This document shows, in pieces, positions 14,425 to 22,215 of a stretch of DNA of 24,261 nt (position 1 is its first letter; each line of letters starts with the position of its first letter). The stretch comes from a virus. The notes beneath the pieces were generated by a model that was given only the letters and a program-made list of their open reading frames with translations, did no database searches and was not told the DNA's origin. Location: positions 1-24,261 of the IMG/VR virus record IMGVR_UViG_3300050118_000005; one strand, 5' to 3'. The position numbers were made by a program, and so were the translations under genes.

Positions 14425-17003
14425 CCTACTGGTCGGCGACCCCCGGTGCGGCGATGCCCGGGTCGCTTCCTCCCGGCTACCTCGCAGGCGGGTCGACGCC
14501 ACCGCCACCACCGCCGAGCCCGCTCGCGGTGCCGACCTACGACCTGCAGATCAGCTTCTGTGACCGCTGGAGCGCGTTCCCCGAGTGGGTGAACGTCACC
14601 CAGTGGTGCGAGAACGGTCGCACCGTTATGGGCCGTCAGCACGAGCTGCAGCTGACAGAGGCGTCCCAGGGCATCTTCACGATGGACAACCGGACGGGGC
14701 TCTTCTTCGGCTGGAACACCGAGTCGCCGTTCTACAACCTGATCGACCTGGACACCGCCGGTATCGACAACCTGACGGTCGGCACGTGGACGCCGAACCT
14801 GAACTGCACCATCGCCGTGGACACGTCAGCGGGCTACGACTCAGGTGGCGTGCTGTCGCTGACCGCCGTCGCATCAGGCGACATGGACGCCATCACGGGC
14901 AGCTACCCGGTGACGGCGGGTCAGTTCTACACCGGCATGGGTGCGTTCAGCATCGGCTACGGATCTGTAGAGAACGTCGCAGTCGCCTTCAAGTGGTTCA
15001 ACGGGTCGACCCCGATCGGCTCGCCGGTCTACGGCGCGACGGTCCTAGAGACCGGTGGGTTCCAGAAGGCCACCGTCACAGCGCAGGCTCCGGTCGGTGC
15101 GACGAACGTCGCTCTCATCGCCAGGGTCTACGGACCGAACACAGGCGATACCCACTTCGTCGACCGGACCGGCATCACGACGCGCTACACGGACATCAGC
15201 TCCGGCTACACGCTCGACAACACACAGTGGGGGCCGGGGCAGCTCGGCCTCGCGGTCGACCGCACGGTCTGGCTGCAGGCGACGTGGGCGTCTGTGACGT
15301 ACCCGATCTACTACGGATTCATCGAGTCGGTGGTCCCGCAGATCCCGAACGAGATGGGCGGCAACGCCCAGATGAAATGCACCGATGCTCTCGGCATCCT
15401 CGCCAAGCAGGAACTGAACGACTCGGCCTATGTGGCCGCGGTGGAGAACGACCTCACCTCCGCGGGTGGTGGTGGCGGTTCGTACTGGCAGTGCAACGAC
15501 GCCATCGGATCGCGCCAGCTCATCGACTCGAACCCCGCAACCGCCCGCACCGCTCCGCTGTTCGGCTACTTCGCACTCGGCTCGGGTGGCTCGCTCGCCT
15601 ACACGACGTCGACGTCCATCGACTTATCGAACGACCAGACCGGATCGGCTCTCGGTGGTGGCGGCTGGGCGCAGCTCCCGGGCGGCTGCCTGCCTGCGAG
15701 CCTCTCGGCGCACGCGTGGTCCTTCGAGTGCTGGATCAACACCTCGTTCACAGCGACACAGACGCTTCTGTGCGACTCGTCGGGCGCAGGGCTCATCGTC
15801 CAGATCACCGGCACCATCACCGCCGCAGGGTCGGCGGGCAACATCACCGGGCTAATCCCGGTCGACGACGGCAACTGGCACCACGTGGTGCTCACCTACG
15901 ACGGGACGTCTACGACCACGCTCTACGTGGACGGCGTCCGGGACATCTCGTCAACGGCCGTCACCTTCACCGCCGGTAGCTACTACCTGCTCGGCGCCCT
16001 TCTCACCCCGAGCTTCTTAGGGAACACCACCTTCGCAGCGTTCGCAGGGACCGTCGACGAGGTGGTGGCATACCACGGGGCGCTCACGCTCGCGCAGATC
16101 CAGAATCACTACACGCTCGGCTCTGTCGGCTTCGTGAACCAGTTCTCCGGCCAGATGATCCAGGCGTTCTTGGAGATCGCAGGCGTGCCGTCCGCGTTCT
16201 TCAGCTGCGCGACGGGCATCTCCACCGTCCGCTCTCCTGTCGCACCGCAGACGACGTCACCGGGACAGCCGCCCGCAGCGATCACCTACAAGGTGCTCGA
16301 AATGATCCAGCAGATCACAGACACCGAACAGGGCTTCTTCTTCCAGGATGCGACCGGCATCATTCGCTTCTACGACCGGCACTACCCGCTGACGCACCCG
16401 ACGTCGATCGCACCGCAGGCGACCTTCCAGAACACACCGGTTGGCCTGCCCTACCTGGGCGCCGACTTCCAACCCGCCATCGACGACCTCGACCTGTGGA
16501 ACGACGTACCCGTCCAGCGCTCATCCACGGCGTCTGTCAATGGCGTCAGCCAGATCGTCGCCCAGGGTGCCGTGTTCGAGACGACGAACCCCAACTCGAT
16601 CCAGCACTTCGGCAGGCGCACCCTCGCGGGCTACACCGCCGTGCTCTACGTCAGCGACATCGACTCGCTCGGGTTGAGCCAGTGGCTGTGCTACATCTAC
16701 GAGTGGCCGTTCATCAGGGTCCGCTCGATCACGACGTCGTCCGTCATCAACAACGGAAGTGACCTGCCGTACATGCTCGGCCTGGGTCCGCTAGAAGCGA
16801 TCCAGGTCAACTACCAGCCGCAGGCCGCCTGCTCGGAGTTCAGCCAGACCTCACAGATCGAGCAGATCACCCACATCTTCGGACCTGACCAGTGGGACAC
16901 GATGTGGCGGCTCGCGCCCTTTGTTAATAACGACATGTGGTTCACGGTTGACGATCCGGTGAGAGGTGTGACCGACACGCCCGGCATCCTCGTGGCGTTC
17001 TAG
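14421..17003 (+). CDS. large minor tail / hub protein with CBM-like and LamG-like domains
   Basis: 860 residues from ATG 14421, overlapping the previous stop as ATGA. After a short Pro-rich N-terminal linker (STPPPPPPSPLAVP), residues 40-105 match the actinophage minor-tail hub start (VTQWCENGRTVMGRQHEL; MDNRTGLFFGWNTESPFYN). About 110-255 is a beta-sandwich insertion resembling carbohydrate-binding modules. The hub fold resumes (WASVTYPIYYGFIES ... CTDALGILAKQE, about 285-340). About 355-567 is a concanavalin A/LamG-like domain, with WSFECWINTSF, DDGNWHHVVLTYDG, TTLYVDGVRD and a closing VDEVVAYHGALT. The C-terminal 290 residues are more hub-like beta structure. It should form the tail-tip hub and contact host glycans. 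Confidence 0.82.
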   Translation: MTYWSATPGAAMPGSLPPGYLAGGSTPPPPPPSPLAVPTYDLQISFCDRWSAFPEWVNVTQWCENGRTVMGRQHELQLTEASQGIFTMDNRTGLFFGWNTESPFYNLIDLDTAGIDNLTVGTWTPNLNCTIAVDTSAGYDSGGVLSLTAVASGDMDAITGSYPVTAGQFYTGMGAFSIGYGSVENVAVAFKWFNGSTPIGSPVYGATVLETGGFQKATVTAQAPVGATNVALIARVYGPNTGDTHFVDRTGITTRYTDISSGYTLDNTQWGPGQLGLAVDRTVWLQATWASVTYPIYYGFIESVVPQIPNEMGGNAQMKCTDALGILAKQELNDSAYVAAVENDLTSAGGGGGSYWQCNDAIGSRQLIDSNPATARTAPLFGYFALGSGGSLAYTTSTSIDLSNDQTGSALGGGGWAQLPGGCLPASLSAHAWSFECWINTSFTATQTLLCDSSGAGLIVQITGTITAAGSAGNITGLIPVDDGNWHHVVLTYDGTSTTTLYVDGVRDISSTAVTFTAGSYYLLGALLTPSFLGNTTFAAFAGTVDEVVAYHGALTLAQIQNHYTLGSVGFVNQFSGQMIQAFLEIAGVPSAFFSCATGISTVRSPVAPQTTSPGQPPAAITYKVLEMIQQITDTEQGFFFQDATGIIRFYDRHYPLTHPTSIAPQATFQNTPVGLPYLGADFQPAIDDLDLWNDVPVQRSSTASVNGVSQIVAQGAVFETTNPNSIQHFGRRTLAGYTAVLYVSDIDSLGLSQWLCYIYEWPFIRVRSITTSSVINNGSDLPYMLGLGPLEAIQVNYQPQAACSEFSQTSQIEQITHIFGPDQWDTMWRLAPFVNNDMWFTVDDPVRGVTDTPGILVAF

Positions 17004-17012
17004 GAGGCAACC

Positions 17013-17522
17013 GTGGCGACCTGGACTCCACCGTCGGCCTATCCCGCGGCCACGATGCTCCCGTCGTCGTGGCTAAACGAGTTCGTCATCGGGAATACCG
17101 AGTTTCTGTCCACCCCGCCGATGTTCAGAGCGACCAAGAGCCTGGCTCAGACAATCACAGCCGGTGCGGGTGCCACGATCATCAATTGCAGCCCAACCTC
17201 CTACGACACCGTGTCGGGCTACGCGAACCCGATCTACACGATTCAAACGGGTTGCGCCGGTTATTACGACATAAACGCCACGACGAACGTCACCGCGGCC
17301 GCCGGTACGGTTGCTTGGTCGTTCCTAGTCACCCAGAACGGCACGCAGGTCGGTCCCGGCAACAACAAGGAGACACCGTCGGGTCAGAACGACACCGGTG
17401 TCATCGCAGACTGTGTGTACGCGGCGGTCGGCGACACGTTCTATCTCGCCGCCTCCTGCGTCAGCGTGAACCTCACCATCACCATCGCAACGACCTTCGC
17501 CATGAAGTGGCGCAGCTTCTAA
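17013..17522 (+). CDS. small tail-tip protein with jelly-roll-like fold
   Basis: 169 residues from GTG 17013, with AGGAGG at 17002-17007 overlapping the previous stop. The N-terminus (TWTPPSAYPAATMLPSSWLN then EFVIGNTEFL) is the short adaptor motif seen at the start of many actinophage tail-fibre proteins. The remainder is strand-rich (ATIINCSPTSYDTV; GYYDINATTNVTAAAG; GDTFYLAASCVSVNL), reminiscent of C1q/TNF-like jelly rolls that cap receptor-binding proteins. It probably assembles on the hub or fibre. Confidence 0.68.
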   Translation: MATWTPPSAYPAATMLPSSWLNEFVIGNTEFLSTPPMFRATKSLAQTITAGAGATIINCSPTSYDTVSGYANPIYTIQTGCAGYYDINATTNVTAAAGTVAWSFLVTQNGTQVGPGNNKETPSGQNDTGVIADCVYAAVGDTFYLAASCVSVNLTITIATTFAMKWRSF

Positions 17523-17537
17523 CCGAAAGGGGCCGAC

Positions 17538-18152
17538 ATGGCCGTTAGCGGCAATGTGTTCTTCAACGGTGTCGACCAGGCCGTCCTCACCTCGTGGGGC
17601 ACCGGGTCACGCTTCAAGGCTGCCCTGTTCAACACGCAGCCCACACTGTCGACGGCGCTCTACTCGTCGCTCACGGGCGAGGTGGCGAACGGCAACGGCT
17701 ACCTGACCGGCGGTCTCGCTCTCCCGTCACCGACCCACGTCGTGACCGCGGCGGCATCGTGGGGCGTCTCGTGGTCGGCCGCTGCATTCACCGTGAATCA
17801 GGTCGTGAAGTCATCCGGTGCTGCCGGGTACCTGTTCCGATGCGTCACCGCTGGCACCGCAGGTGGGTCGGCACCGACTCAGACCACCGAAGGCGCGTTG
17901 GACACCTCGTCCACCACGGCACTGTTCGTCAACTGCGGGCAGTCGATCGAGGTCTGGTCCTCGTCCGCGTGTGTGTGGACGGCATCGGGTGGCTCGATCG
18001 GACCCTCACAGTGGGCGGTCATCTACGACACGACCACGTCGGCGAACATCATGCTCATCACCTTCGGGCAGTCGAACACCGCGAGCAATGGCAACACCTT
18101 CACGGTCACGCCCGACCCGACTTACGGCTACTTCTTCTCGTTGCCCCAGTAA
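17538..18152 (+). CDS. minor tail protein with possible chitin/carbohydrate-binding insert
   Basis: 204 residues from ATG 17538, SD GAAAGGGG about 6 bases upstream. The start (VFFNGVDQAVLTSW ... SRFKAALFNTQPTL) and the end (WAVIYDTTTSANIMLITFGQ) belong to a common actinophage tail protein. Between them, about 74-135, lies WSAAAFTVNQVVKSSGAAGY, then LFRCVTAGTAGGSAPT and ALFVNCG. This follows the CBM5/12-like layout (Trp, entry V, aromatic, CxxxGxSGxxxP, closing W/F). It likely contributes to surface binding. The binding role is inferred. Confidence 0.7.
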   Translation: MAVSGNVFFNGVDQAVLTSWGTGSRFKAALFNTQPTLSTALYSSLTGEVANGNGYLTGGLALPSPTHVVTAAASWGVSWSAAAFTVNQVVKSSGAAGYLFRCVTAGTAGGSAPTQTTEGALDTSSTTALFVNCGQSIEVWSSSACVWTASGGSIGPSQWAVIYDTTTSANIMLITFGQSNTASNGNTFTVTPDPTYGYFFSLPQ

Positions 18153-18161
18153 TCCGGGCTC

Positions 18162-19724
18162 ATGCCGGCTCCGAACATCGTTCAGGCCGTAGGCGCGTCC
18201 GGCACCACAGCCACCACGCTCGGCATATCGGTCGCCCATCCCGCACTTGGCGACCTGATGGTCACCGCGTTGCAGGTTCGCGGGCTAGCCTCGCACATCT
18301 CGGCCATTTCGGTCTCTGACAACGGCTCCAATGCCGGATGGACGATTTCCTCGAGTCTCCAGGCAGCTGCTAGTTCTGACTTCCTGATTGCCTATCGCAC
18401 GGCAACCGCTACGGACGTCACGTCACTGACGTTGGTCACCTGGGGTTGGACGACCGCAGGGACGAAAACGGTTGCCGAGTTCGACGAGTACAACACCGGA
18501 TCGGCGTTTGTTGGATTAGCGACGCTCGACCCCGGCGGCGCCGGCGACGCAGTTCACACCAGCACGACGTCGATATCCACCGAGATCACCGGAACCGGAG
18601 CGACGTCCCATCCTGTCGAACTGGTCGTCCTGGCCGCCGCCCAGGCGACCACCAACGGTGGCAGCGTTGCCTGGACCTCCAGTCACACGGCATCGCTGCC
18701 GACCCCAACGGCGACGAGTCCAACCGGCACGCCAGCGCCGACACTCTTAAACTGCGCGTTTTCCGTCACTTCGGCTGATCTGACTTCGGCAGTCACGGCT
18801 ACCGAATCTTGGTCAACCGCCCAACAATGCGCCATTTGGTCCTTGGCGTTTTACGACCCGAACGTGCCTGCCGTTTCACTAGTTGGTGCGCCACACGTTG
18901 AAATAGACACTCGTCCGGCCAGGGTTGCCGTTCCCGTAGCTGTCCCGGTCACACCAGTTCCAGTCGACCTCGGCGCGCGGTCGGCATCGGTGACGGTTCC
19001 CGTAGCTGTCCCGGTCGCGGCTCCCGCGGTTGAGCTGGCCACGCTCCCTGCATCGGTGTCGTTGCCCGTCGGAATCACCGTCTCGGTCACCGCTCCAGCG
19101 TTCGAACTGGTATCCCGGCCGGCGGCGATAGCTGTCCCGGTCGCGGTGGGAGTCACCCCCGCGGCGGTAGAGGTGCCGACGGGCACACCGCTCGTCGGGA
19201 TCGGCATCCACGTCTCGGCGGCCGCGGCGCTCATCGAGGCGCTCTCACGCGGTGGGACGGTATCTGTCCCGGTCACAGTCGCCGGTAAGCCCGGTGTCAT
19301 CGAGCTGGCGGCGACGGTTGCGGGCGTCGGCATCGGCGTCCACGTCGGCGCTGTCCCGACGCTCATCGAAACGGTGCCGGGTATCGCTCGGCTCACCGTC
19401 CCGCTCGTCGTCCAGGGCGTAAGCGTCCCTGTCGAGCTCGTAACGGGTTCACCGGGCGTACAGACGCCGGTAGCCGTAAGCGCGCAGCCCGTCGCCGTAG
19501 AGATCGCCCTGCGGGCCTCTGCGGCCGGTGCGTCGATCGCCATCCAGGTCGCAGAGACGCTTGCCGAGCTGATCGGCGCCCGGGTCACCGTCACCATCGC
19601 AGTGCCACCCGAGCCCTTCCCGATCTTCGTGGCAGAACCCCGCCAGATCACCTTCCACGCGGTGAAGCGCCCGATCACCTTCGTGGCGTCCGAGCGCCCG
19701 AACACTTTCGAGGGGACGCCGTGA
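18162..19724 (+). CDS. repeat-containing tail fibre-like protein
   Basis: 520 residues from ATG 18162, ten bases after the previous stop, with a poor SD. Residues 1-240 form an N-terminal Ser/Thr/Ala-rich beta domain (VGASGTTATTLGISVAHPALG; VELVVLAAAQATTN). Residues 246-483 are 10-11 tandem units of about 22 residues, each beginning V/I-E-x and ending in a VxVPVxVxVxP strand. The last 35 residues carry three copies of a short motif (RQITFHAV, RPITFVAS, RPNTFEGT). There are no Cys residues in the repeats. The protein could be a fibrous stalk or beta-solenoid at the tail tip. It is not a family I recognise. Confidence 0.72.
   Translation: MPAPNIVQAVGASGTTATTLGISVAHPALGDLMVTALQVRGLASHISAISVSDNGSNAGWTISSSLQAAASSDFLIAYRTATATDVTSLTLVTWGWTTAGTKTVAEFDEYNTGSAFVGLATLDPGGAGDAVHTSTTSISTEITGTGATSHPVELVVLAAAQATTNGGSVAWTSSHTASLPTPTATSPTGTPAPTLLNCAFSVTSADLTSAVTATESWSTAQQCAIWSLAFYDPNVPAVSLVGAPHVEIDTRPARVAVPVAVPVTPVPVDLGARSASVTVPVAVPVAAPAVELATLPASVSLPVGITVSVTAPAFELVSRPAAIAVPVAVGVTPAAVEVPTGTPLVGIGIHVSAAAALIEALSRGGTVSVPVTVAGKPGVIELAATVAGVGIGVHVGAVPTLIETVPGIARLTVPLVVQGVSVPVELVTGSPGVQTPVAVSAQPVAVEIALRASAAGASIAIQVAETLAELIGARVTVTIAVPPEPFPIFVAEPRQITFHAVKRPITFVASERPNTFEGTP
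18897..19610 (+). repeat. 66-bp-period tandem coding repeats
   Basis: About 10-11 degenerate units, mostly 66 bp (22 codons) with a 72-bp unit. The first two are nearly identical in part: a 21-base string starting GTTCCCGTAGCTG is found at 18930-18950 and again at 18996-19016, exactly 66 bp apart. A related copy of its second half occurs near 19129-19146. Later units have diverged but keep the phase. The pattern implies growth by unequal duplication within the reading frame. Confidence 0.75.
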
Positions 19725-20071
19725 CAATCACCATCGCACCGAGCATCCAGCCAGGCGACATCGTCTACACGACGCCCGCCCGCTTCGAGGTGACGACGCT
19801 CGAATCGGTAAAGACGCCCGGGTGGGACACGACGAACTACCTCGTCGGTGCGGAGACACCCACCTCGCCCGTCGTCGTGTGTTGGGACCAGACGGCCAAC
19901 GCGCTCGTGACGCTCACGGATTCACCGTCCGTCACCGGCAACGTGATCGTCCAGCCCGTCCGCGGCTCTGCGCTCACCGCACGGCACCTGTACCTGCTCC
20001 GCGTCACCTTCACGGCGTCTGTCACCGACAACGTGTGGGAGATGGACACCCAGCTCTACTGCCCGCTGTAG
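19721..20071 (+). CDS. small beta-rich structural protein
   Basis: 116 residues from GTG 19721, overlapping the preceding stop as GTGA. The sequence is beta-rich (GDIVYTTPARFEVTTLES; GNVIVQPVRGSALTARHLYL; LYLLRVTFTASVTDNVWEMD) with no Cys pair or membrane segment. The layout recalls small Ig-like or phage stopper-type beta proteins often found next to the fibre. It is directly followed by the endolysin gene, whose SD overlaps this stop codon. Probably a tail accessory; no firm family. Confidence 0.65.
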   Translation: MTITIAPSIQPGDIVYTTPARFEVTTLESVKTPGWDTTNYLVGAETPTSPVVVCWDQTANALVTLTDSPSVTGNVIVQPVRGSALTARHLYLLRVTFTASVTDNVWEMDTQLYCPL

Positions 20072-20079
20072 GAGGCGAC

Positions 20080-20835
20080 GTGACCGGAACGACAGCAGGG
20101 TTCCTGAACGCGGTCTCCACGCCGCCCATCTTCGGCACGCCGTACTCAGAGACCGATGGCGGTGGAGTGACGCCGGGTGTCGGGCTCGACTGCTCGGGCA
20201 CGGTCATGGTCGGCGCTGCCACGCAGGGCGTCACCATCCCAAGAGACACGACCGAGCAATGGGCGGCGGCTCTCGCCAAACAAAACATGCGCGTCGTCGC
20301 GAACACGCCTGCGGATCCGGTGCTCGGTGGCGATCTCGTTTACTTCTACGTTCCCGGTGACGGCGGCCAGGCACCGCAGCACGTCGGCATCTACATCCGC
20401 CCGGGCTGGATGATCGACGCTCCGCACACCGGACTCACCGTCTGCGAGCAGCCGATCCCATATCTGCCGGGAATCATCTGGCCTTTCGGGTATGCCCGCA
20501 TCGCCTTCGCAACAGTTCCACCCCCGCCGCCCCCACCCCCACCGATCGAGGAGACAGACATGGCAGCAGTAGACCCCGGCTCCGGCGGCATCTGGGTGAC
20601 CGATCCCACGGGCGCGGTCTTCTGCTTCGACGGAGCGCCCTATCTCGGCGGGCTGAACAACCACCCGGAGTGGCACGCAGGCAACGCCGGAGACCCGGTC
20701 GTCGGCATCGTGCCGTGGAAGGGCAACGGCGTGAACGAGGGCGGCAACGGGTACGCGATCGCCACCAGACCCACGGGCTCGAAGGCACCCGACCTGTATC
20801 GCTTCCCGCGCTCAGGTGTGTACGCGAAGTCGTAG
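20080..20835 (+). CDS. NlpC/P60-type endolysin with C-terminal wall-binding domain
   Basis: 251 residues from GTG 20080, SD AGGAGG at 20070-20075 overlapping the previous stop. Residues 1-145 are an NlpC/P60 cysteine peptidase: LDCSGTVMVGA with nucleophile Cys38, GDLVYFYV, then HVGIYI with His101 and MIDAP with Asp113. The third catalytic position is 12 residues after His101, as in Spr-type enzymes. An acidic residue there also occurs in mycobacterial RipA (Glu). It should cleave stem-peptide bonds in peptidoglycan. A Pro-rich linker (147-155) leads to a C-terminal domain (161-251) with repeated Gly-aromatic patterns (GGIWVTDPTGAVFCFDGAPY; GGNGYAIATRPTG), probably for wall binding. There is no signal peptide, so release needs a holin. 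Confidence 0.85.
   Translation: MTGTTAGFLNAVSTPPIFGTPYSETDGGGVTPGVGLDCSGTVMVGAATQGVTIPRDTTEQWAAALAKQNMRVVANTPADPVLGGDLVYFYVPGDGGQAPQHVGIYIRPGWMIDAPHTGLTVCEQPIPYLPGIIWPFGYARIAFATVPPPPPPPPPIEETDMAAVDPGSGGIWVTDPTGAVFCFDGAPYLGGLNNHPEWHAGNAGDPVVGIVPWKGNGVNEGGNGYAIATRPTGSKAPDLYRFPRSGVYAKS
20560..20835 (+). CDS. possible internal start giving the endolysin wall-binding domain alone
   Basis: ATG 20560 is in frame and lies just after the Pro-rich linker, at Met161 of the endolysin. GAGGAG at 20548-20553 gives a 6-base spacer. The 91-residue product would be the C-terminal domain alone. Several endolysins, such as the enterococcal Lys170, are known to form complexes with extra binding domains translated from an internal start. 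Here the evidence is the site's quality and position at a domain boundary. Confidence 0.5.
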   Translation: MAAVDPGSGGIWVTDPTGAVFCFDGAPYLGGLNNHPEWHAGNAGDPVVGIVPWKGNGVNEGGNGYAIATRPTGSKAPDLYRFPRSGVYAKS

Positions 20836-20842
20836 CAACCCC

Positions 20843-20850
20843 GGGGGGGG
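20843..20850 (+). other. G8 homopolymer acting as Shine-Dalgarno region
   Basis: Eight consecutive G preceded by four C (CCCCGGGGGGGG, 20839-20850), eight bases before ATG 20859. It is intergenic, so length changes would not shift a frame but could change ribosome binding. It could also be a sequencing-error hot spot. Confidence 0.5.
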
Positions 20851-20858
20851 ATTATCCG

Positions 20859-21404
20859 ATGACAGCACCAGGAGATGCCCACACGCCGCCGTGGTGGCAG
20901 GAGAACCCGACCGCGCTTACCAGCCTTGCCGTCGACCAGGCGAAGTCCGACCTGCGCCGGGAGATTCAGGCGCTCAGGGACTACACCACGTCAGAGCTGC
21001 AATGTGAGCGCGAGTTGCGCACGGTCGGTTTGACCAGCGAACACGACCTGCGCCTGTCGGAGCACCACGCACTCGAGAACGTCGTCGTCGCCCTCAACAC
21101 GGCATCGAGCGCGGCCCTCAGTGCTGCACTACAGGCCGCCAAAGAAGCCAACACCAAGCAGGAGCTGGCGTTCACGAAGCAGATCGACGCCATCGGCACG
21201 CTCATCCAATCGGCTGCCAACACTCAGGACGCCCGCACCAAGGCACTCGAAGGTCGGCTCGACCGTGGCGAGGGCCTGACACAGGGAGTCGACAAGTCGG
21301 GGGCGGACTTCCTGTCCCGCCTGGCGATCGGTATCGCTGCGCTGTCCGCGTCCGGCTCGGTGATGTTTCTGATCGTCGCAGTAGCCACTCACGGCAAGTT
21401 CTGA
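20859..21404 (+). CDS. coiled-coil protein with C-terminal membrane anchor (XhlA-like layout)
   Basis: 181 residues from ATG 20859; an earlier open stretch overlaps the endolysin and is not used. A Pro/Trp-rich start (GDAHTPPWWQENPTAL) is followed by a long charged helix, about 25-135, likely coiled coil (KSDLRREIQALRDYTTSELQ; KEANTKQELAFTKQ). Then comes one transmembrane helix at about 155-176 (LAIGIAALSASGSVMFLIVA) and a short tail. Helix-plus-C-terminal-anchor proteins next to an endolysin resemble XhlA of Bacillus phage PBSX, which aids lysis, though XhlA is only about half this length. A holin accessory role is inferred. Confidence 0.7.
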   Translation: MTAPGDAHTPPWWQENPTALTSLAVDQAKSDLRREIQALRDYTTSELQCERELRTVGLTSEHDLRLSEHHALENVVVALNTASSAALSAALQAAKEANTKQELAFTKQIDAIGTLIQSAANTQDARTKALEGRLDRGEGLTQGVDKSGADFLSRLAIGIAALSASGSVMFLIVAVATHGKF

Positions 21405-21430
21405 AACACCAATCGAAAGGACCCTGACCT

Positions 21431-22183
21431 ATGTCGAAGATCCGCGCCACCCTTGTCGCGTTCGTAGTCGCATCGGCGGTGATCGCAGGCGCCGTCGTAG
21501 CGCCCGCTCAAGCGGCAACCTCCGCATCCACGCCTGCGGTGACAACTTGCTCTCCGGTCAAGTGGTCTTCTTCAGACGCCGAGGGCACGCACAACTACGC
21601 GAACGGGGACGTCGTCCAGAACGATGCGTGGAACGGAAGCCACGGGCCGCAGACGATCTACGCCTGCAAGAAGGGTGAGTTTTACGTCACCACTAATCAG
21701 CCCAACGATGGTGGCGCCGTGGAGACGTATCCCAGCTTCGGCACGCAGTGGGACGACTCCGCGTATTACAGAGCCATCGACACCTTCACCTCCGTCGAAC
21801 TCAGCTACTCATTCCAACTGCCGAGCTACAGCGCAGCTCATGCTGACGAAGCAGTGGACGACTGGGTCGGTGGCCAGGAGACGATGATCTGGCACTACTG
21901 GACACAGCCGAAGGGCGTCTACCCGCCTCCTGGCGCCGTTCCGGTGACGATCGGCGGGGTCGGGTACACCGTCTACCACTCGGGCTCTTACACCTCCTTC
22001 TACCGAGACGTGCAGGTGCAATCCGAGACACTCAATGAGGTCCCGTTCTTCCAGTACGAGGAAGCCCAGGGCTGGCTCGCTCCGACGGCGGTCGTGGACC
22101 AGTTCACCAACGGTGTCGAGGTCAGTGACACCGTCGGAACGCAGACATTCTCCGAGCTGTCCACCAGCCTCACGATCTCATAA
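21431..22183 (+). CDS. secreted GH12-like glycoside hydrolase
   Basis: 250 residues from ATG 21431, SD GAAAGGA about 9 bases upstream. Residues 1-28 are a Sec signal peptide (basic MSKIR, hydrophobic core, cleavage after APAQA). The mature part follows the beta-jelly-roll layout of family GH12 endoglucanases: YANGDVVQNDAWNG near the start, ETYPSFG, AVDDWVGGQETMIWHYW with Glu150 as candidate nucleophile (compare YEIMIWL), VTIGGVGYTVYHSG, and NGVEVSDTVGTQTF with Glu230 as candidate acid/base. The usual GH12 length (about 220-230 mature) fits. Known members cut beta-1,4-glucans or xyloglucan. It lies between two membrane/lysis genes. The family call is from motif order read by eye; substrate is unknown. 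Confidence 0.65.
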   Translation: MSKIRATLVAFVVASAVIAGAVVAPAQAATSASTPAVTTCSPVKWSSSDAEGTHNYANGDVVQNDAWNGSHGPQTIYACKKGEFYVTTNQPNDGGAVETYPSFGTQWDDSAYYRAIDTFTSVELSYSFQLPSYSAAHADEAVDDWVGGQETMIWHYWTQPKGVYPPPGAVPVTIGGVGYTVYHSGSYTSFYRDVQVQSETLNEVPFFQYEEAQGWLAPTAVVDQFTNGVEVSDTVGTQTFSELSTSLTIS

Positions 22184-22215
22184 GGCATCGACGCTCTCAA
22201 CGTGAAAGGAACCAC

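Noticed and set aside
14585-15979. 464-residue + strand frame inside the hub gene
   Set aside because: Arg/His-rich composition typical of an out-of-phase shadow; the overlapping frame encodes clear hub and LamG-like domains.
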